A stretch of 64,000 nucleotides of DNA from Phylloscopus collybita (GCA_027886175.1 JAJNNQ010000024.1:7610001-7674000), one strand, 5' to 3'; counted from the stretch's first letter, positions 26,304 to 38,485 are shown. The notes: a model not told the origin generated them from the letters alone. A program made the numbers and translations.

Positions 26304-26361
26304 TAATCCCAAGTGACAGGCTGGGATTAGTCACGGCAATTACAAACAGTGCTGGGGATTA
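26304..26361. promoter_or_regulatory. cluster of TAATCC homeodomain-type motifs (candidate enhancer)
   Basis: Three copies of TAATCCC or its complement occur within 58 bp: TAATCCC at 26304-26310, GGGATTA at 26323-26329 and GGGATTA at 26355-26361. TAATCC is the preferred site of K50 homeodomain factors (OTX, CRX, PITX). ATTA-type cores (CAATTAC near 26338, TCAATTAG near 26388) flank the cluster. The motif cluster is seen directly; enhancer function is inference. It may be chance, and only conservation or chromatin data can decide. Confidence 0.3.
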
Positions 26362-26487
26362 GCAAAGGTGAAGCATTTTAAAGCATTCAATTAGCTCCTG
26401 GATACATATTGATGCCTTGCATAAAGTTATTCTTAAAGACAAATATTTCTTTTTTCCCAGAAAGCAACAAAAAGATCTCATGGACAA

Positions 26488-26520
26488 ATGCAAAACCAAA
26501 ACAACCTTCTGGTTTTGCAT
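26488..26520. repeat. 10-bp perfect inverted repeat
   Basis: ATGCAAAACC (26488-26497) and GGTTTTGCAT (26511-26520) flank a 13-base loop. The function is unknown. Confidence 0.65.
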
Positions 26521-29500
26521 GTCTTGTTGGATGAGCTTTGCTTATCCAGTTCTAAAAATCAGAGACTGTAGTAATTTATGTACAGATTTATGTACACCAC
26601 CAGTACAAAACAGGCTTGTTTGCTGGCTGTGCTGTTTAACATTTTCATGAAAGGTGAACGGTGCTGTTTGTGAAAATCACAGAAACATTCATCCAAAGAG
26701 AGGTAAATTCACTTAGTCTTTCGAAAACTAAAATACTTTCAGGTCGCTGCAGTGCCAGTAAATAGTTTTACTGTAAATTACTCTGAATAATTCATAAGCA
26801 GGAGAATGACATTCTGACATTTATGTAATCTAGCCTAAAATATTAGGCTCTAACAGGAAGCCTGATAATATGCATAATGTAATATGTTAGTAACAGGACA
26901 GACTTGCAGACCCTTCCCAGGGACACAAGGCTCCTCTCCAGACATTCTGCTCTCAGGTGCTTGAACTCTACATGCAGATGCAAGGTAATTATCACTGAGG
27001 CATAGAACAAGGTGCTGATGTTCACAAATTGAGGTTATAAAAAGGAACTGGAGGCTCCTGTGACTGACAGAAGGTTTTAGAAGTCAAGATTGTGTAAGCA
27101 CAGCTGTGAGGTGATCCAAGTCTGGGAAAGAAGCTCAGAGTTTCCATTTGACAGGCAAAGGCTGCCTAAAGTTTAACCATGACATTCAGCTGATGTCATA
27201 TAAATGTGAGAGCTCATACCCATGATGGTCTGGGGAGAAATGTCCCCACAACTTGCAATATGTGAGTAATCTGAGCTCCTTTTTCCTCTGCAGTCCAGAA
27301 GATCCAAAAAAAGAGGTACATGTGAACTGGAGCGAATGTGTATTTTGTTTGATGCATTCACTCATTTTGGTGTTTCTGTAATTATGGAAGATGATGAGTT
27401 TTATGGGATATTTACAGAGTACCTTTGGTTTTGCTTGTAACCTATCAACTTCACAGAAACTAAAATGTGTCTTTTGAATAAAGCTACCCAGAGAGCATAT
27501 TGGACATTACTATCAAAAATGATAATAGGCTATTTTTCCACCCCATTTTGTTACTCTGCAGTTGTGTGGGATGTTTTTCCTACTACCTTTTTCTTTATCA
27601 CAGTGATCTTTACTGGCAGGTCACAGATTGTATCCTTGTCTGCATATCTTAAGTGCTATATGATTTAATTTCTTTTATGTGTCTTCCTCTATTGTTAATT
27701 AAACTAAAACTAACACCTCAGGTTCACAACAGCTTTGCTGTTTTAATATCCAACTTTTCTTCTGCTCTGTCCCTAATCAGAACAACTGAATGCCCTAAGG
27801 AAAAGATAAACAATCTCAGCCTTTATAGGACTGATTTTTATTTGAAAATTGTCAGAGCAAAAAATACTGCCTGTGCTGTTATAATAAGCCATGCAGAAGG
27901 AGGCAGATCTTGGCTCCAGGGAAGACCAACCTATTTAATAGAAAGATTGGCTAGCCCAAGGAAGGCATTTTTTAAGCAGATTGAGGTCGCTGTGATCTGC
28001 AGGGATATGTGTGTTAGAACTAATAACTTATTGCTGTACCCATGACGCTTTCCCCCTGATTGTTTTAATTCCAGCAAAAGCCACAGAAAGTCCCCCAGCA
28101 GTTTCTGTTGCTGACCTGCTGGGTTTATGGCCCCAGGTAGCCAAACACTTCAAGCTATTCATTTTATAATATATCACTGGCAGCTTGGAAGCGAGGACAA
28201 AACTTAAAAGTTGTGAAGCTTGAGAGATGAAAAGAGAGCGGCGAAGATGAAATGTGAGTTGGAATTATTGTTTCTTTTCTCCTCTGCTCAGAGTAGCTGA
28301 GCAGTTGCAACCCAGCCAAATCTATGCAATGAAAATAATTTGTCTCTACAGCAGACAGCTGCTGTCTTCATGCTCCTATGGTGGGACCATTTGTGTTACA
28401 CATGTCCACTCCTGACATTCTTGGACTCCACCAAATTTGCTTTGCGTGTCACTGACTGCACCATTCCTCCGTGCTACTTGAGCTAGCCTACACTTTATTC
28501 CCTGCCTTTCAAAACAGCAGGAACTTTAAGGGTTCTAAACAAAACCAGGAATGTGGCCACCTGGTAGTGAAACAAACAATGGCTAATAAAGCTCATTCCC
28601 TTAGGCAACTGCCTGGAATCATACAGGGTTATTTCTGCTTCCTAGTTGAATGGTGCAGCATTACCATGATGAGTCCTAAATTATTTCATTAAGTTTTCTT
28701 CGCTCTCTGTTCAATCTTTAAAGAATTAATTACCAATTCCTCATTCTGTCAATTAGTGAAAACCTACACAAATTATAAGAAAGAGCTACTTGAGTCATTA
28801 CTATTTTTTTCAGAGTGTTCTATTACTGTATGAAACCAGTCTACAAAAATTGCAGTCTACAAGTCAGTGATATGACTTTTGCCCGTGAAGTATGTAAAAT
28901 AACATTATTAAAAAGAACTCATGTTTAAAAACAACTAAAGGCTAGTTGTTTAATTAAACTACATTACTAAATTACTATCTACTTCATTTACTGGGGTGCC
29001 AGGGAATGATATTGGCCATAATACAGTGTTATGTGAATCACGGAAAACAATGAATTTTTCTGTACCAAAACAGGACTGACACAAATATTTTGGTGGACTT
29101 TTTTGGTGGTGTTGTTTGTTGTTGTGGGGTTTTTTTTCCCTTTACTTTCATGTTAAAATGGAGTTCACATTTGAATAAAATTAGAAAGAGAGGGATTGGG
29201 TCATTTCTAAGCAAGGAAACTTTTAAGTGTATGAGACCATATTGAGCACTGACTAATAAAATAGGGAATATGTCTCCTTGTTTTGGTATGGGATTCCCTT
29301 TCCTCCCCCAGAGCTTGTCCAAACTGCATGGGGTTTGCTGTTGTAGCAAAAGAGAGATGGGATAGTCTCTAGTACAGTGTTCAATTCCAGATATTGGAGG
29401 TTTGAATCAATGTTAGTCCAGCCATGTAAATTCCCCATGGAACAAATTTAACACAGTATTGATAATGGTAAAAAAGTAATGTAGTTAAGAAAAGGGCAAT

Positions 29501-30123
29501 GCTTAACAGTAGTCATCAACCACCCACTGAAGAATTTCAGCTTGTCAGTTTTCTTGTCTGTTGGAGCCATTTTCAGTCTATAAACACTTATCATTTGCTT
29601 AAAAATCATATCTTGTGTGGTGAGGGTTAAAAGGGTGCTGTGCATGATTTCAGCTAGGAATTCTGATCCAAAAATCACAGAAAGAATTAGATGATACACT
29701 AACAAATGCTGGTATGCAGTCTTTGGCTTTCCCATCCGCATAGGACTGTTTTTTATAAAATTCCTAATTTTGGCTTGTTAAAGTCAATGAAAATAAACAT
29801 AAGTTCTATGTGACACATCTCTGAGGGTTACTCTACATCTTAGAGAAAACTCAAATAACCAAAATATTTTCATTTGCCAGAAGTTCAGCCTTGTCCTATT
29901 AGAAATTTTAGGGGTTTTGTTCTTGTTAATAGTTTAAATGTTACTGAAGCATCACAACACCCCCAACTCTTACTGTGGCTGTCTCAGCTCAGTTTCTCTG
30001 ACTTTTCTTTAGGGGACCAATATTCCTGCAGTTTCTGTTCAATGAAGTTTAAGAGCCACCTTGGTCTTTGTAGGCCTGTAGTACCTTTACCCAGTACCTT
30101 TACCAATTCTAATTCAACTGAAC

Positions 30124-30156
30124 CACTGATGTAATGTATAAAATATTACATCAGTG
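30124..30156. repeat. 12-bp perfect inverted repeat (hairpin)
   Basis: CACTGATGTAAT (30124-30135) and ATTACATCAGTG (30145-30156) flank a 9-base AT-rich loop. No transcription unit is visible around it. Confidence 0.75.
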
Positions 30157-31195
30157 ATCTGGCATTAAGAGATTTGGGCATAGTTTGTGCATAACCTTTG
30201 TAATTTAAGTTCCTAGGCACTCCAACATTTCTATTATTTTGGATTTTTTTTTTTTTAATGAAATAAAATCTGTGTTTTCAGAAGAGGCAAAATTCAATTT
30301 TAAGTGATGATGTCTGTTTGGATGAATGAATATTCTTTGAAGGATGGGGGGCAAGTAGGCCAAGTTAAATATGTCTCTGCTGGTATACAGAGTCACCTGC
30401 TTTTCCTACAAAGCAGGCAAGTAGCTAATTTATACTTATTACTGCCATAAGAGATTTTTAAGTCCCTGTTGTCTGATCCCTTTTAAGCCTTTTTAGTGGT
30501 TTGAAATGGATCTATAACTGGTGACAGCTTTCAGGATTCCCTCTGAATCACTAGAACCATGATTGTTTCTGTTAGATATGGACCTGCACTGCATCCAAAA
30601 TTAGAACTTCACATGTACATCTCCAGCCTGCCTGCATGCTTTGCTCATGACTGGGGCATCTTCTCAGCCAGGCAGTGGTACTTATGTAAAACCTCAAAGA
30701 GTTTTACAAATGAGGGCAAATTAAAGCAAAAATGAGTTAAACAATCTTATTTGATCAGAATTGTATCAGGGAGCCCTGAGTCTAGTCCTGAGAGGAGTAG
30801 AATGGAAAGGAACTATGAAAACATTGGCTTTTTTTGGTCTTCATTTATTTTTTTCAGATGGACAAAAAATCACAGGGGAGTGAAGGACTGCACTTGTAGG
30901 GATGGTATGTTCTCATGCTGCAGAGTAGGAGTGGATGTCACTCAGACTGTATGAGGTTTAATACTTATCCCTTCTTCATATCAACAGAAATTGTCCATTA
31001 TCAGACAGCAATTCCATCATTTATTTCTCTTTGCTTGGGAAAGATTTAAAAAAGTTGAATGGGGTAGAGACTCTAAGTGTTGTAAGGAATGGTTTCAATT
31101 GTATACATGTAAATAATACGCGCCATCAAAGTATGCAGTTGCCAAGTGTGCAAAAGTAATTAATTCTCAACAATTTATCTGGAATCTGGTGAAGA

Positions 31196-31265
31196 TATCT
31201 ATCATCTATCTATCTATCTATCTATCTATTAATCTAATCTAATCTATCTATCTGTCATCTATCTC
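31196..31265. repeat. interrupted (TATC)n microsatellite
   Basis: TATC/ATCT units (31196-31229) are interrupted by TAATC pentamers (about 31229-31246). More TATC units and a GTCATC variant then run to 31265. The mix of tetramers and pentamers marks an old, imperfect tract. Confidence 0.92.
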
Positions 31266-31660
31266 CATGAAAACAGCATGGCTTCAGTGATGTAAACTTG
31301 GACTGCATGAATCTAAGAAATAAAGACCACTATAACCACATGGTGTTCTTGTATAATCAAAAGGATTTCTATATTAGAGAGACTCTGACACTGGAGTATG
31401 ACTCTATCTTAAGTTCCTTTTCCATCAGAGCAAAAGGCCTGAATAAGCCTAAATTTTATTTTCTCCATCATTCTAATCCAACGGAACCACATCAAAATGT
31501 GCAGAGAAAGAGAATGAATTTATGGGGCTGAACAGTCAGTCTAGGAGTGTGAGTAATTTAAAGATTCTACTGATCTTTCAAAAAATTTTACTGTATAAGA
31601 TGCTCAAAAAGAAAGCACACTTCTATACAAAGTGGGTATCTTATTGAATGTGTGTTTGAC

Positions 31661-32010
31661 TAAAAAAAAAAACACACGCAAACATACAACACCAACAACA
31701 ACAACAAAACTTTATGGAACTTCAAAAAGAAACTAACAAAAAAATCCAAAAAACCAACAAAAAACCAAACCACAAAAAAAAACCAAACCACCAAAAACCC
31801 AAACAAACAAACAAAAACCACAAAAAAAAAGCCACAAAAAAAAGCCACAAAAAAAACCCAAACCAAACCAAAAAAATCCCACAAACAACAACCCTACAAC
31901 CAAGCAGACAACCAAAAAAACCACCAAATTTATGGAACTTGCAAAAAATCCCAAGCAAACAAAAACCAGAAGCAAACAGACAACACTAAAAAAAATTATG
32001 GAAATTCCAA
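31661..32010 (+). repeat. long A/C-rich tract with internal repeated motif
   Basis: About 350 bp made largely of A and C (ACCAAACC, CAAACAAA, CCACAAAAAAA units) with a few islands of mixed sequence. One island, TTTATGGAACTT, occurs at 31711-31722 and again at 31929-31940; a decayed form (TTATGGAAATT) follows at about 31996-32006. AGCAGACAAC (near 31903) and AACAGACAAC (near 31975) also recur about 70 bp apart. The right half therefore looks like a diverged tandem duplication of roughly 66-70 bp. The spurious open frames here are Lys/Pro/Thr-rich or Phe/Val/Gly-rich. Confidence 0.85.
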
Positions 32011-32051
32011 GGCATATTTTTTAAAAAAATACTTAGCTTTTACATAATTGT

Positions 32052-32088
32052 GATTTCCCAAATATTTTTAAGAAATATTTGGGAAATC
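32052..32088. repeat. 16-bp perfect inverted repeat (hairpin)
   Basis: GATTTCCCAAATATTT (32052-32067) and its exact complement (32073-32088) are separated by TTAAG. A perfect 16-bp stem with a 5-base loop is unlikely to persist by chance in diverging DNA. It sits 42 bp beyond the long A/C tract. No mobile-element ends or target duplication were identified around it. Confidence 0.85.
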
Positions 32089-35000
32089 CTTAACATTTTC
32101 CACTTGCAATATTAATTTAAAAAAAGGTATATTAAAAGCATCTTAAACAGTCATTTAATTATGAATTTAAATTAGTAATACATTTTCTGGAGTCCTGTGT
32201 CTCTGTGTTAAGAAAAGTAAAAGTATTATTTAACTGCCTAATTATTTTTACTTTAACATATCTTACAGGAATATTACTGTATCATGCACTAAGAAAAATT
32301 CTCTTTCTTACTTTCATACATCTTAATTTTATATTAGAAAGGAGAATTTCTTTTTTCTTCTGGTAAAAAATAGAGTCTATTTTTCAGGGAAGGTGTAGAG
32401 GATATTAGTCCAGAGTTCTATCTCTGAATCTGCTACGAGGTAAAAAAACAGAGATATATCAGTTGGTTTCAAAACAAGGATTGTGTTTTGTAGGGGGTGA
32501 TATGGGTCAAAGCTGTGGCTTTAAATTGCATGCCAGATGTAGGTATGTGCTCAGATATGGGCTCTTTCTGTCCCACATCCAGCATTCCTATCCTTCCTGT
32601 GGCTAACCCTTTCTGCCATATGTCTCCTCGTTTGTAGTCCCTGATTGCCTTTTCCAATAGATATTCTGGCTGCTCAGACAGGAATGGTGACTGCCCTGGG
32701 CTCCTGCTGGCAGAGGGAAGAAGAGGACAAGCTAATAGGCTTGTGATCATGACCAAAGCTGCAATACTTTTTTCATGCTCTGTGCAGTGTTTGAGGGTTC
32801 TGAACTATTTTGGAAATCTGTGAGCATACAGGACAGAGGTTAAAGTGTGAATCAGGTGAAAAGAGTTTTGTGTGGATCCCTCAAGGCCTTTTAACTGGCT
32901 TAGAAAAAGAAATCCCACTAAACATCCTGCCAGGAGGAAGTGTTACACTTTGTTTAGTGTTTCTCTGTTTTCTGGTATTTTTGAAAAAAAAAAAAAAAAT
33001 CCTGATGTCATTGTCCCATGGAGGTTTCAAAGGATAAAGTTAACTAAGATTCCAGTAGAAGCATAACTGAGATGATGTCAGAAATGTAAATAGATAATTG
33101 ACCTTACTTATTTTGCTTTCTTAATAAACAAGAAAAAAAAAATAATACACAAGGGGATACTTGTCAGAGTCATCAGCAATGCAGTAAAAAAACAAGTGTC
33201 TGTGGGGGGGGTGGGACCATCCTAATCAGGTCATAAATACACAAATAAGGCAATAAAATCAAAGCTGGGAAGAATTCAAGACTTGGTAAAACCGATAAAT
33301 GTTACGTACTTGGCTTTAAAATAATCTTTAAAATATACATTTACTAATTCTGTCTCTGTGACCATAGCAAGGGTTTTTTTCTTATCAGGTGAACTGATAT
33401 GTCACATAAACCATTTGCCCAAACCTGTGTAGGTAGTCAGTACAAGCACTAGCCTTTCTCTGTGTCTGTGTTTAGTTTAGATGCTATGTTGTGACAAAAT
33501 CCCTGTATTTTTTTGGATGGAACTTGATTTGCATTTTGGTAATCACTTTTCTGCTGTGTTTTCTCTAAGCTAATTTAAAAATGAGTCAAGGTTCTGTGTT
33601 TCAGTAAACTTTTAATGAATACAGTGTGGTAATACTTTGCTTAGGGACTAATCAGGGAAAGCAGACAAAACAAAATAGAAATATCTCTCTAGTGCAATCT
33701 GAAAATTTAAATAAAATTAAGCAGACCACATAAATCTTGAAGCAATCTATATATTGTATGGATGATGAAGAATACTTTTAAAGTCCAAGTGTTTAAACTA
33801 AAAAAAAATATAAAATGCTTGTAAAAATGCACAAAAGTTCCCACTTCTTAAAATGTGTGTGCTCCAAGCTTCAAACTGGAGGTTAAAAGTGAGTAGTTGT
33901 GTTTCCTGGTGCTATTGATGAATGTCAGAAGGAAAAAACAAATAAAAATAAAAACAAAACCAAACGACAAAGCAACAACAAAAAAACTGGGGGAGGAATC
34001 CATTTTGTTGGCAGAAAACATAAATTCTTGATGAATGCTGATGAACAGGTTAACAAAAATGCAAAAAATGTGTGAAAGTCACAGGAGTTGCATTAGGGGA
34101 TGCTGGCAAGTAAACCAGCTTCTCTTGTTTCAGTGTTACCTGCCTGGGACACTGTGAGCTTTTTATTTTTTATAGAGTCTGCTGCAGTTGTAAAGCTGGG
34201 ATTTGAGATACTGCCCTTGGTATTGGGGAGGTGATGGAGGAGTTTTCTCTGACTATTTCAAGATGTCTTTGTGGCAGAGTTTATTCTCAGTTCCATGTCC
34301 TATGGTATGAGTGTACTTCAGTTCTCCAGGCAGAGGCAAAAGGATGTCCTAGAGACAATAAATTTTTAAATTGGGTTGAAACCCCAGGATATTTAATGGG
34401 AATTACAATAAACAAAAAACTCACTGAGAAAAAACCTCTTTTATAAAAAAGAATAAAGTAAAAAAAATCAGAATACCATCCCACTTTCGTTTTAGTATCT
34501 CCAGGACAGTCTTGTTTAAGTTATGCCCTTCTTCTTGAATCTATCTATTTCACTGGGCAGTAGGGCTCTGCAACTTTATTAAAGAATACAGCAGGATTTT
34601 TGAAAGGGTCCAGACACCTGGCTAAAATCAAAGTGCTGATACCTTGTTACAGTTTGGAATGAAACTAGTCCAAAATACAAAAATTTAAAATTGCAATGGC
34701 AAATAAAGGTAGATTAGCTGGTGCAGCTCCTAAGTGTAGGCAAAACTTCATGTGTTTTTAGCTGTTTCTGTGCTTTTTGAAGATGAGGATGACCTGTGGA
34801 GATCCTTCAAATCAAACCACGGAACTCTAAAATTGCTCTTTAAACAAAACAATTATTCATTAGTCCAATCATTTTATGAATAACTAATCAGTCTTGCATT
34901 TTTTAATAACTGAGCGTTTTTCATCTACCAGAAAATCACACAGGAAAGTATCAGATAAGTGGGTGATCTCCTTTAATTGTTTTTTATTGACAGAATAAAA

Positions 35001-36345
35001 ATATTTACAGGATATTCAACACCACATTGTAGTTGGATATGAAGCAATTAAAATCCAATAGTTTTTCTTGGAATGGTGTTTTATTCAGGAAGCACAAGAA
35101 GCCCAGTTTGTCTTTGCAGAGAAATCATCAAATCTTGTCTCTGAAATATTTTTCTGAAGTAGTGATGTTTCAGAAGATTTTCTGGAAATCTGCTGCTAGG
35201 AGATCATACTGCAGAAATATTTCTCCAACTAGGTTGTATAAATTAATGTGTCTTTTGTTTTCCAAGAAAATCTGTATCTCCATTTTAGTTTAAAATATTT
35301 TTCTTATGAGTATCATCATGAGGCTCTTTAGACTTTTCATTGTTTTAAGAGAAATTTAAATTTGCTTTTGTTTTTATTCTGTAAGCTTTCATTCTGTAAC
35401 TCTCCCACAGGGATGGAGCTGCCCTAAAAATGTTTTTGAAGATGGGGGTATTTGATGTATGCCTACAACAAAACAAGATGTCAGAAACATGTTCTGAGAT
35501 TAAAAAAAAAAAAAAATGGAGGCAAAGTTTGGAGTATCATAAAATTGTCAAAATGTAATTCCAATGGAATGATTCAACCAAAGGCTTTTAAAAATTTATT
35601 TGCAAAAATTTTTTAATTGCAAATATGAGCTGCCTTCAGCAGGGGCAAGCATATGGATTTCTCTTGACTGCAAAAATTTCAGCACTGCTCCCTGGCACTT
35701 CAGTTGTCTCAAAGATTTTCAGGAACCCATTTGTCACTACACTGGGTGATGACAGACCAAACCTATTTGTCACTGTGAGTGACAAATAATGTGCACCACG
35801 AGGGACTTCTTGGCTGTATTTCATTTGTAAATCACAAACGCAATAAGGCATATTTGAAATTCCCCACAAAGAGTGAATGAGGGACTTGCTACACATTTTA
35901 TTTTTATACTGTAGTATGCTAATTCTCTATTATATGTAAGAATAATTGCAAGGAAAAAAAGGTTTGAGACTTTTTTTCTTTTTTTTTCCTCAGAGCTTGT
36001 GAACTATGCTCATAAACTTTTTGAGGAAAATGTAGGCTTGAGGTTTCTCACTCTGAATTAAGACACAAGAAAAAAAGGAGGAAAAGCTTTGTTTTGCAGC
36101 CATTGCCATGAAATTCACAGAAGGTAACTCCTATTACTTATTGGCATGAGAAATCTGACCCTGGGCAGTAATATAGTATCTATAGTATACAAATACTTGA
36201 AAAGCAGAAAGGTTATGTTAGGGCCAACATTAGTCTTAAAGCAGTGAGGTCTGCTTTGGTTATATCACACAACTGATTTGGCTGTTTTGTGGAGTTTAAG
36301 GCACTGTCACAAACCAGAGACATTGGTGGTTTATTTGTTTTCAGA
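32089..36345. other. unique AT-rich non-coding DNA
   Basis: No coding exon recognised. Simple-sequence patches include a 15-base A run near 32985-32999, a G8 run near 33203-33212, an A-rich tract with some C at about 33932-33986, and an A run near 35502-35516. A hairpin lies at 35764-35788. Confidence 0.5.
35729..35788. repeat. ATTTGTCACT repeated motif with an 11-bp hairpin
   Basis: ATTTGTCACT occurs at 35729-35738 and 35765-35774, and in inverted form at 35778-35787. The last two, extended by one pair, make a perfect 11-bp stem (TATTTGTCACT / AGTGACAAATA) around a GTG loop at 35764-35788. The core TGTCAC/GTGACA may be a protein-binding word, but that is only a suggestion. Confidence 0.6.
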
Positions 36346-36427
36346 ATCATCCCACCCTCTACACAAAGCCCTTCAATGTCATGATGTTGAATTTAGCTTT
36401 GAATCTGTTTTCTTCATGTGATAGATT
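36346..36427 (+). repeat. unrecognised dispersed repeat, copy A (82 bp)
   Basis: This stretch aligns without gaps to 38486-38567 in the same orientation. I count about 18 mismatches in 82 positions (about 78% identity), most of them transitions. Shared words include CAAAGC, TCAATGTC, TTGAATT, AGCTTTGA and TGTGAT. Similarity fades on both sides. I do not recognise the family. An ancient dispersed element or an old local duplication would both fit. Confidence 0.7.
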
Positions 36428-37117
36428 TTTTTTTATGTTTGAAATATTTCTATGTATAAAGACAAAGCTGAAATGGATCTGAAGAGTTGCTATGCTTTAG
36501 CACCCTCTATTCAACACATCTTGAATACATGAAACTCTTGCACAGTGTAGTTTAGTGGTATTATGACACTCCCACTACATTAAGTACCAGTGCTCTTGTC
36601 CTGACACAGTTGCTTGCACATTCATGCTTAGAAATTTTCTGCCATATTGTTTTAATTATATGTTGTCTTCCTGGCCTTAAACACCTTCCACTCATAAATT
36701 ATAACCTGGACATAAAAAATATATTGGTTTAGATGCAAAAATTCAGCTTGCAAGTGCTGCATGGTAGTAATATTACCATGAGGAAAAGGAGGAAAGACTA
36801 CTTAAACAGCTTTCCTGCAAGCTTGATAAATATCTCTCCCCTGATGAATATCATTCTGGAGTTCAAGTTCTTCAGCTCAAATAGCAGAGATGGCCTCTTA
36901 CTGAAATATATGACCAACTTTATGATGATAGTATCAATTAATTGGTATTGCTACAAGACCATCATTTTACCAGTAACATGTCCTTCTATCTAAAACATAT
37001 TTATTGTTGCATATGTAACCATTTAGGCAAACTATTAGTTAGGTCAAAGAACCAGCTTTCTACTGAAGTGTACTTTTTTTCAAAAATCAGTCTTTCCTTT
37101 AAGATTTTTGTTTAGGT

Positions 37118-37118
<1 letters not shown>
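36428..37118. other. unique AT-rich non-coding DNA
   Basis: No gene or mobile element recognised. An 86-codon + frame (36733-36993) has no domain features. Confidence 0.55.

Positions 37119-37171
<53 letters not shown>
37119..37171. repeat. poly(T) run, 53 bp
   Basis: An uninterrupted T homopolymer of 53 bases followed by CCCCC. It is the longest homopolymer in the window. No retrocopy body or poly(A)-signal complement could be recognised next to it. The length is probably approximate because sequencing of such runs is error-prone. Confidence 0.95.
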
Positions 37172-38420
37172 CCCCCATGACTCTTGGAAAGCAGGATCTC
37201 CTTGCCTGGGCTAAAATTATAAAGAAAACAAAACTGCATTTCTACAGAGAGGAACTTTTATCTTGGCTAACAATAAATCTTCAAATCTCATATTTAGCAG
37301 AGGGCTTGTTTTATTTGCTTGTATGTATCTTAATTAATTTGATCCTGAACTACATTCACAGTAATTCTATTAGCACAATCAAACTGATACACTTGCCTTT
37401 CATCTTTTTCCCCTAGAATGTGTTAAAATGCTACCTAAGGATGATATAATGTTTTCCCCATTCCAGTACAACAGTGTGAATGTCAATAGAATTCAATAAA
37501 ACAAAATTCCCACGCAGAGATTTCATTACTCTTGTTATTTATGATATTAAATATTATTATTAATGGTTTTAAATGCAATTATTCTTTTTCAGAATGTAGA
37601 TCAGTACAAGTAGGGAGAGCCTTATTTTTGGTAACTTTAAATGTATTCCCAATTTACTTGCACCACACTGAGGGAACCAGCTCCTGGCTAAAAATAGTGT
37701 GTTTGTATAACAGGGTACCTTTCTGTGAACACATGCTGTGTGGGAGCACTTATCTGCTTTTGACATTCCACACTCCTTGCAGCCTGGGCCTCACAGCTTT
37801 TGGAAGTCACAGGTAAGGGGAAAATAAGAAGAAAGCTGAGCCTTGGTTATTGCAGCAATAATGGAATCAGAGCTGTGGGGGGCCAGTGCTGAGGCCCATA
37901 ATTGTTCACTTATTCAAAAGGAGTTGTGAGTGAGCAAGGGTTCCACAGAAAATCTGAGGATGGAATATGATTTCTAGTAACGGACCAATTTTTAAATTAT
38001 GTTATGGCAATATGTTGCTCCTAGTTTCAAGAATGGCTTTTTTCCCCCTTGATATTTAGAGAATCAAAAGCACAATAAATGATGAGAAAGAGAGATGAAA
38101 TACTTGAGAGCATGTTTGGAGCTGGGAGCTTGAACCAATGTAAGAAATACTGGAAGAGTAGGAAGATACCATTAGGCTATAGAGGGACATTATAAGAAAA
38201 AAGAATTGATCCCTAAAACTCAAGTGTTCTTTTTTATATATCAGTTTGGACATAGGTGGATAGTTATTGCCTGAAGTTGACCTGTAACCTAACCACTAGC
38301 ACTGCTCATTTTGGGCTTAGAACCCAAACATTATTGTCAAGACAGAAACTGTCCTCTGGCCAGAGGCAAAGAAAATAACTACTCCTTTCCTCAGAAATGT
38401 CCTACACTTAAGTGGTAAAC

Positions 38421-38421
<1 letters not shown>
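37172..38421. other. unique non-coding DNA
   Basis: No coding exon or mobile element recognised. Confidence 0.55.

Positions 38422-38454
<33 letters not shown>
38422..38454. repeat. poly(A) run, 33 bp
   Basis: A pure A homopolymer, 32 bp upstream of copy B of the 82-bp repeat. Confidence 0.95.
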
Positions 38455-38456
<2 letters not shown>

Positions 38457-38485
38457 TGTTGCAAAAATTGTTTGCACTGTTTAAA

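Larger units (their letters stand above)
26362..31195. other. unique AT-rich non-coding DNA
   Basis: No exon or mobile element recognised. The region contains hairpins at 26488-26520, 28094-28123 (CCCAGCAG/CTGCTGGG) and 30124-30156, and a G/T-rich patch at about 29098-29138. Positions 27860-28260 read as ordinary unique sequence of more balanced composition; the 130-codon frame that ends there has no domain I recognise. Confidence 0.5.

Noticed and set aside
31196..31265. CRISPR-like array of regularly spaced repeats
   Set aside because: It is a tetranucleotide microsatellite in eukaryotic DNA with no spacers.
31660..31989. Several 74-91-codon frames on both strands
   Set aside because: All are translations of the A/C-rich tract.
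37119..37171. Poly(T) as the tail of an antisense processed pseudogene
   Set aside because: No AATAAA complement and no recognisable coding body follow it.
38422..38454. Poly(A) as the tail of a retrocopy
   Set aside because: No poly(A) signal or coding body precedes it, and no target duplication was seen.
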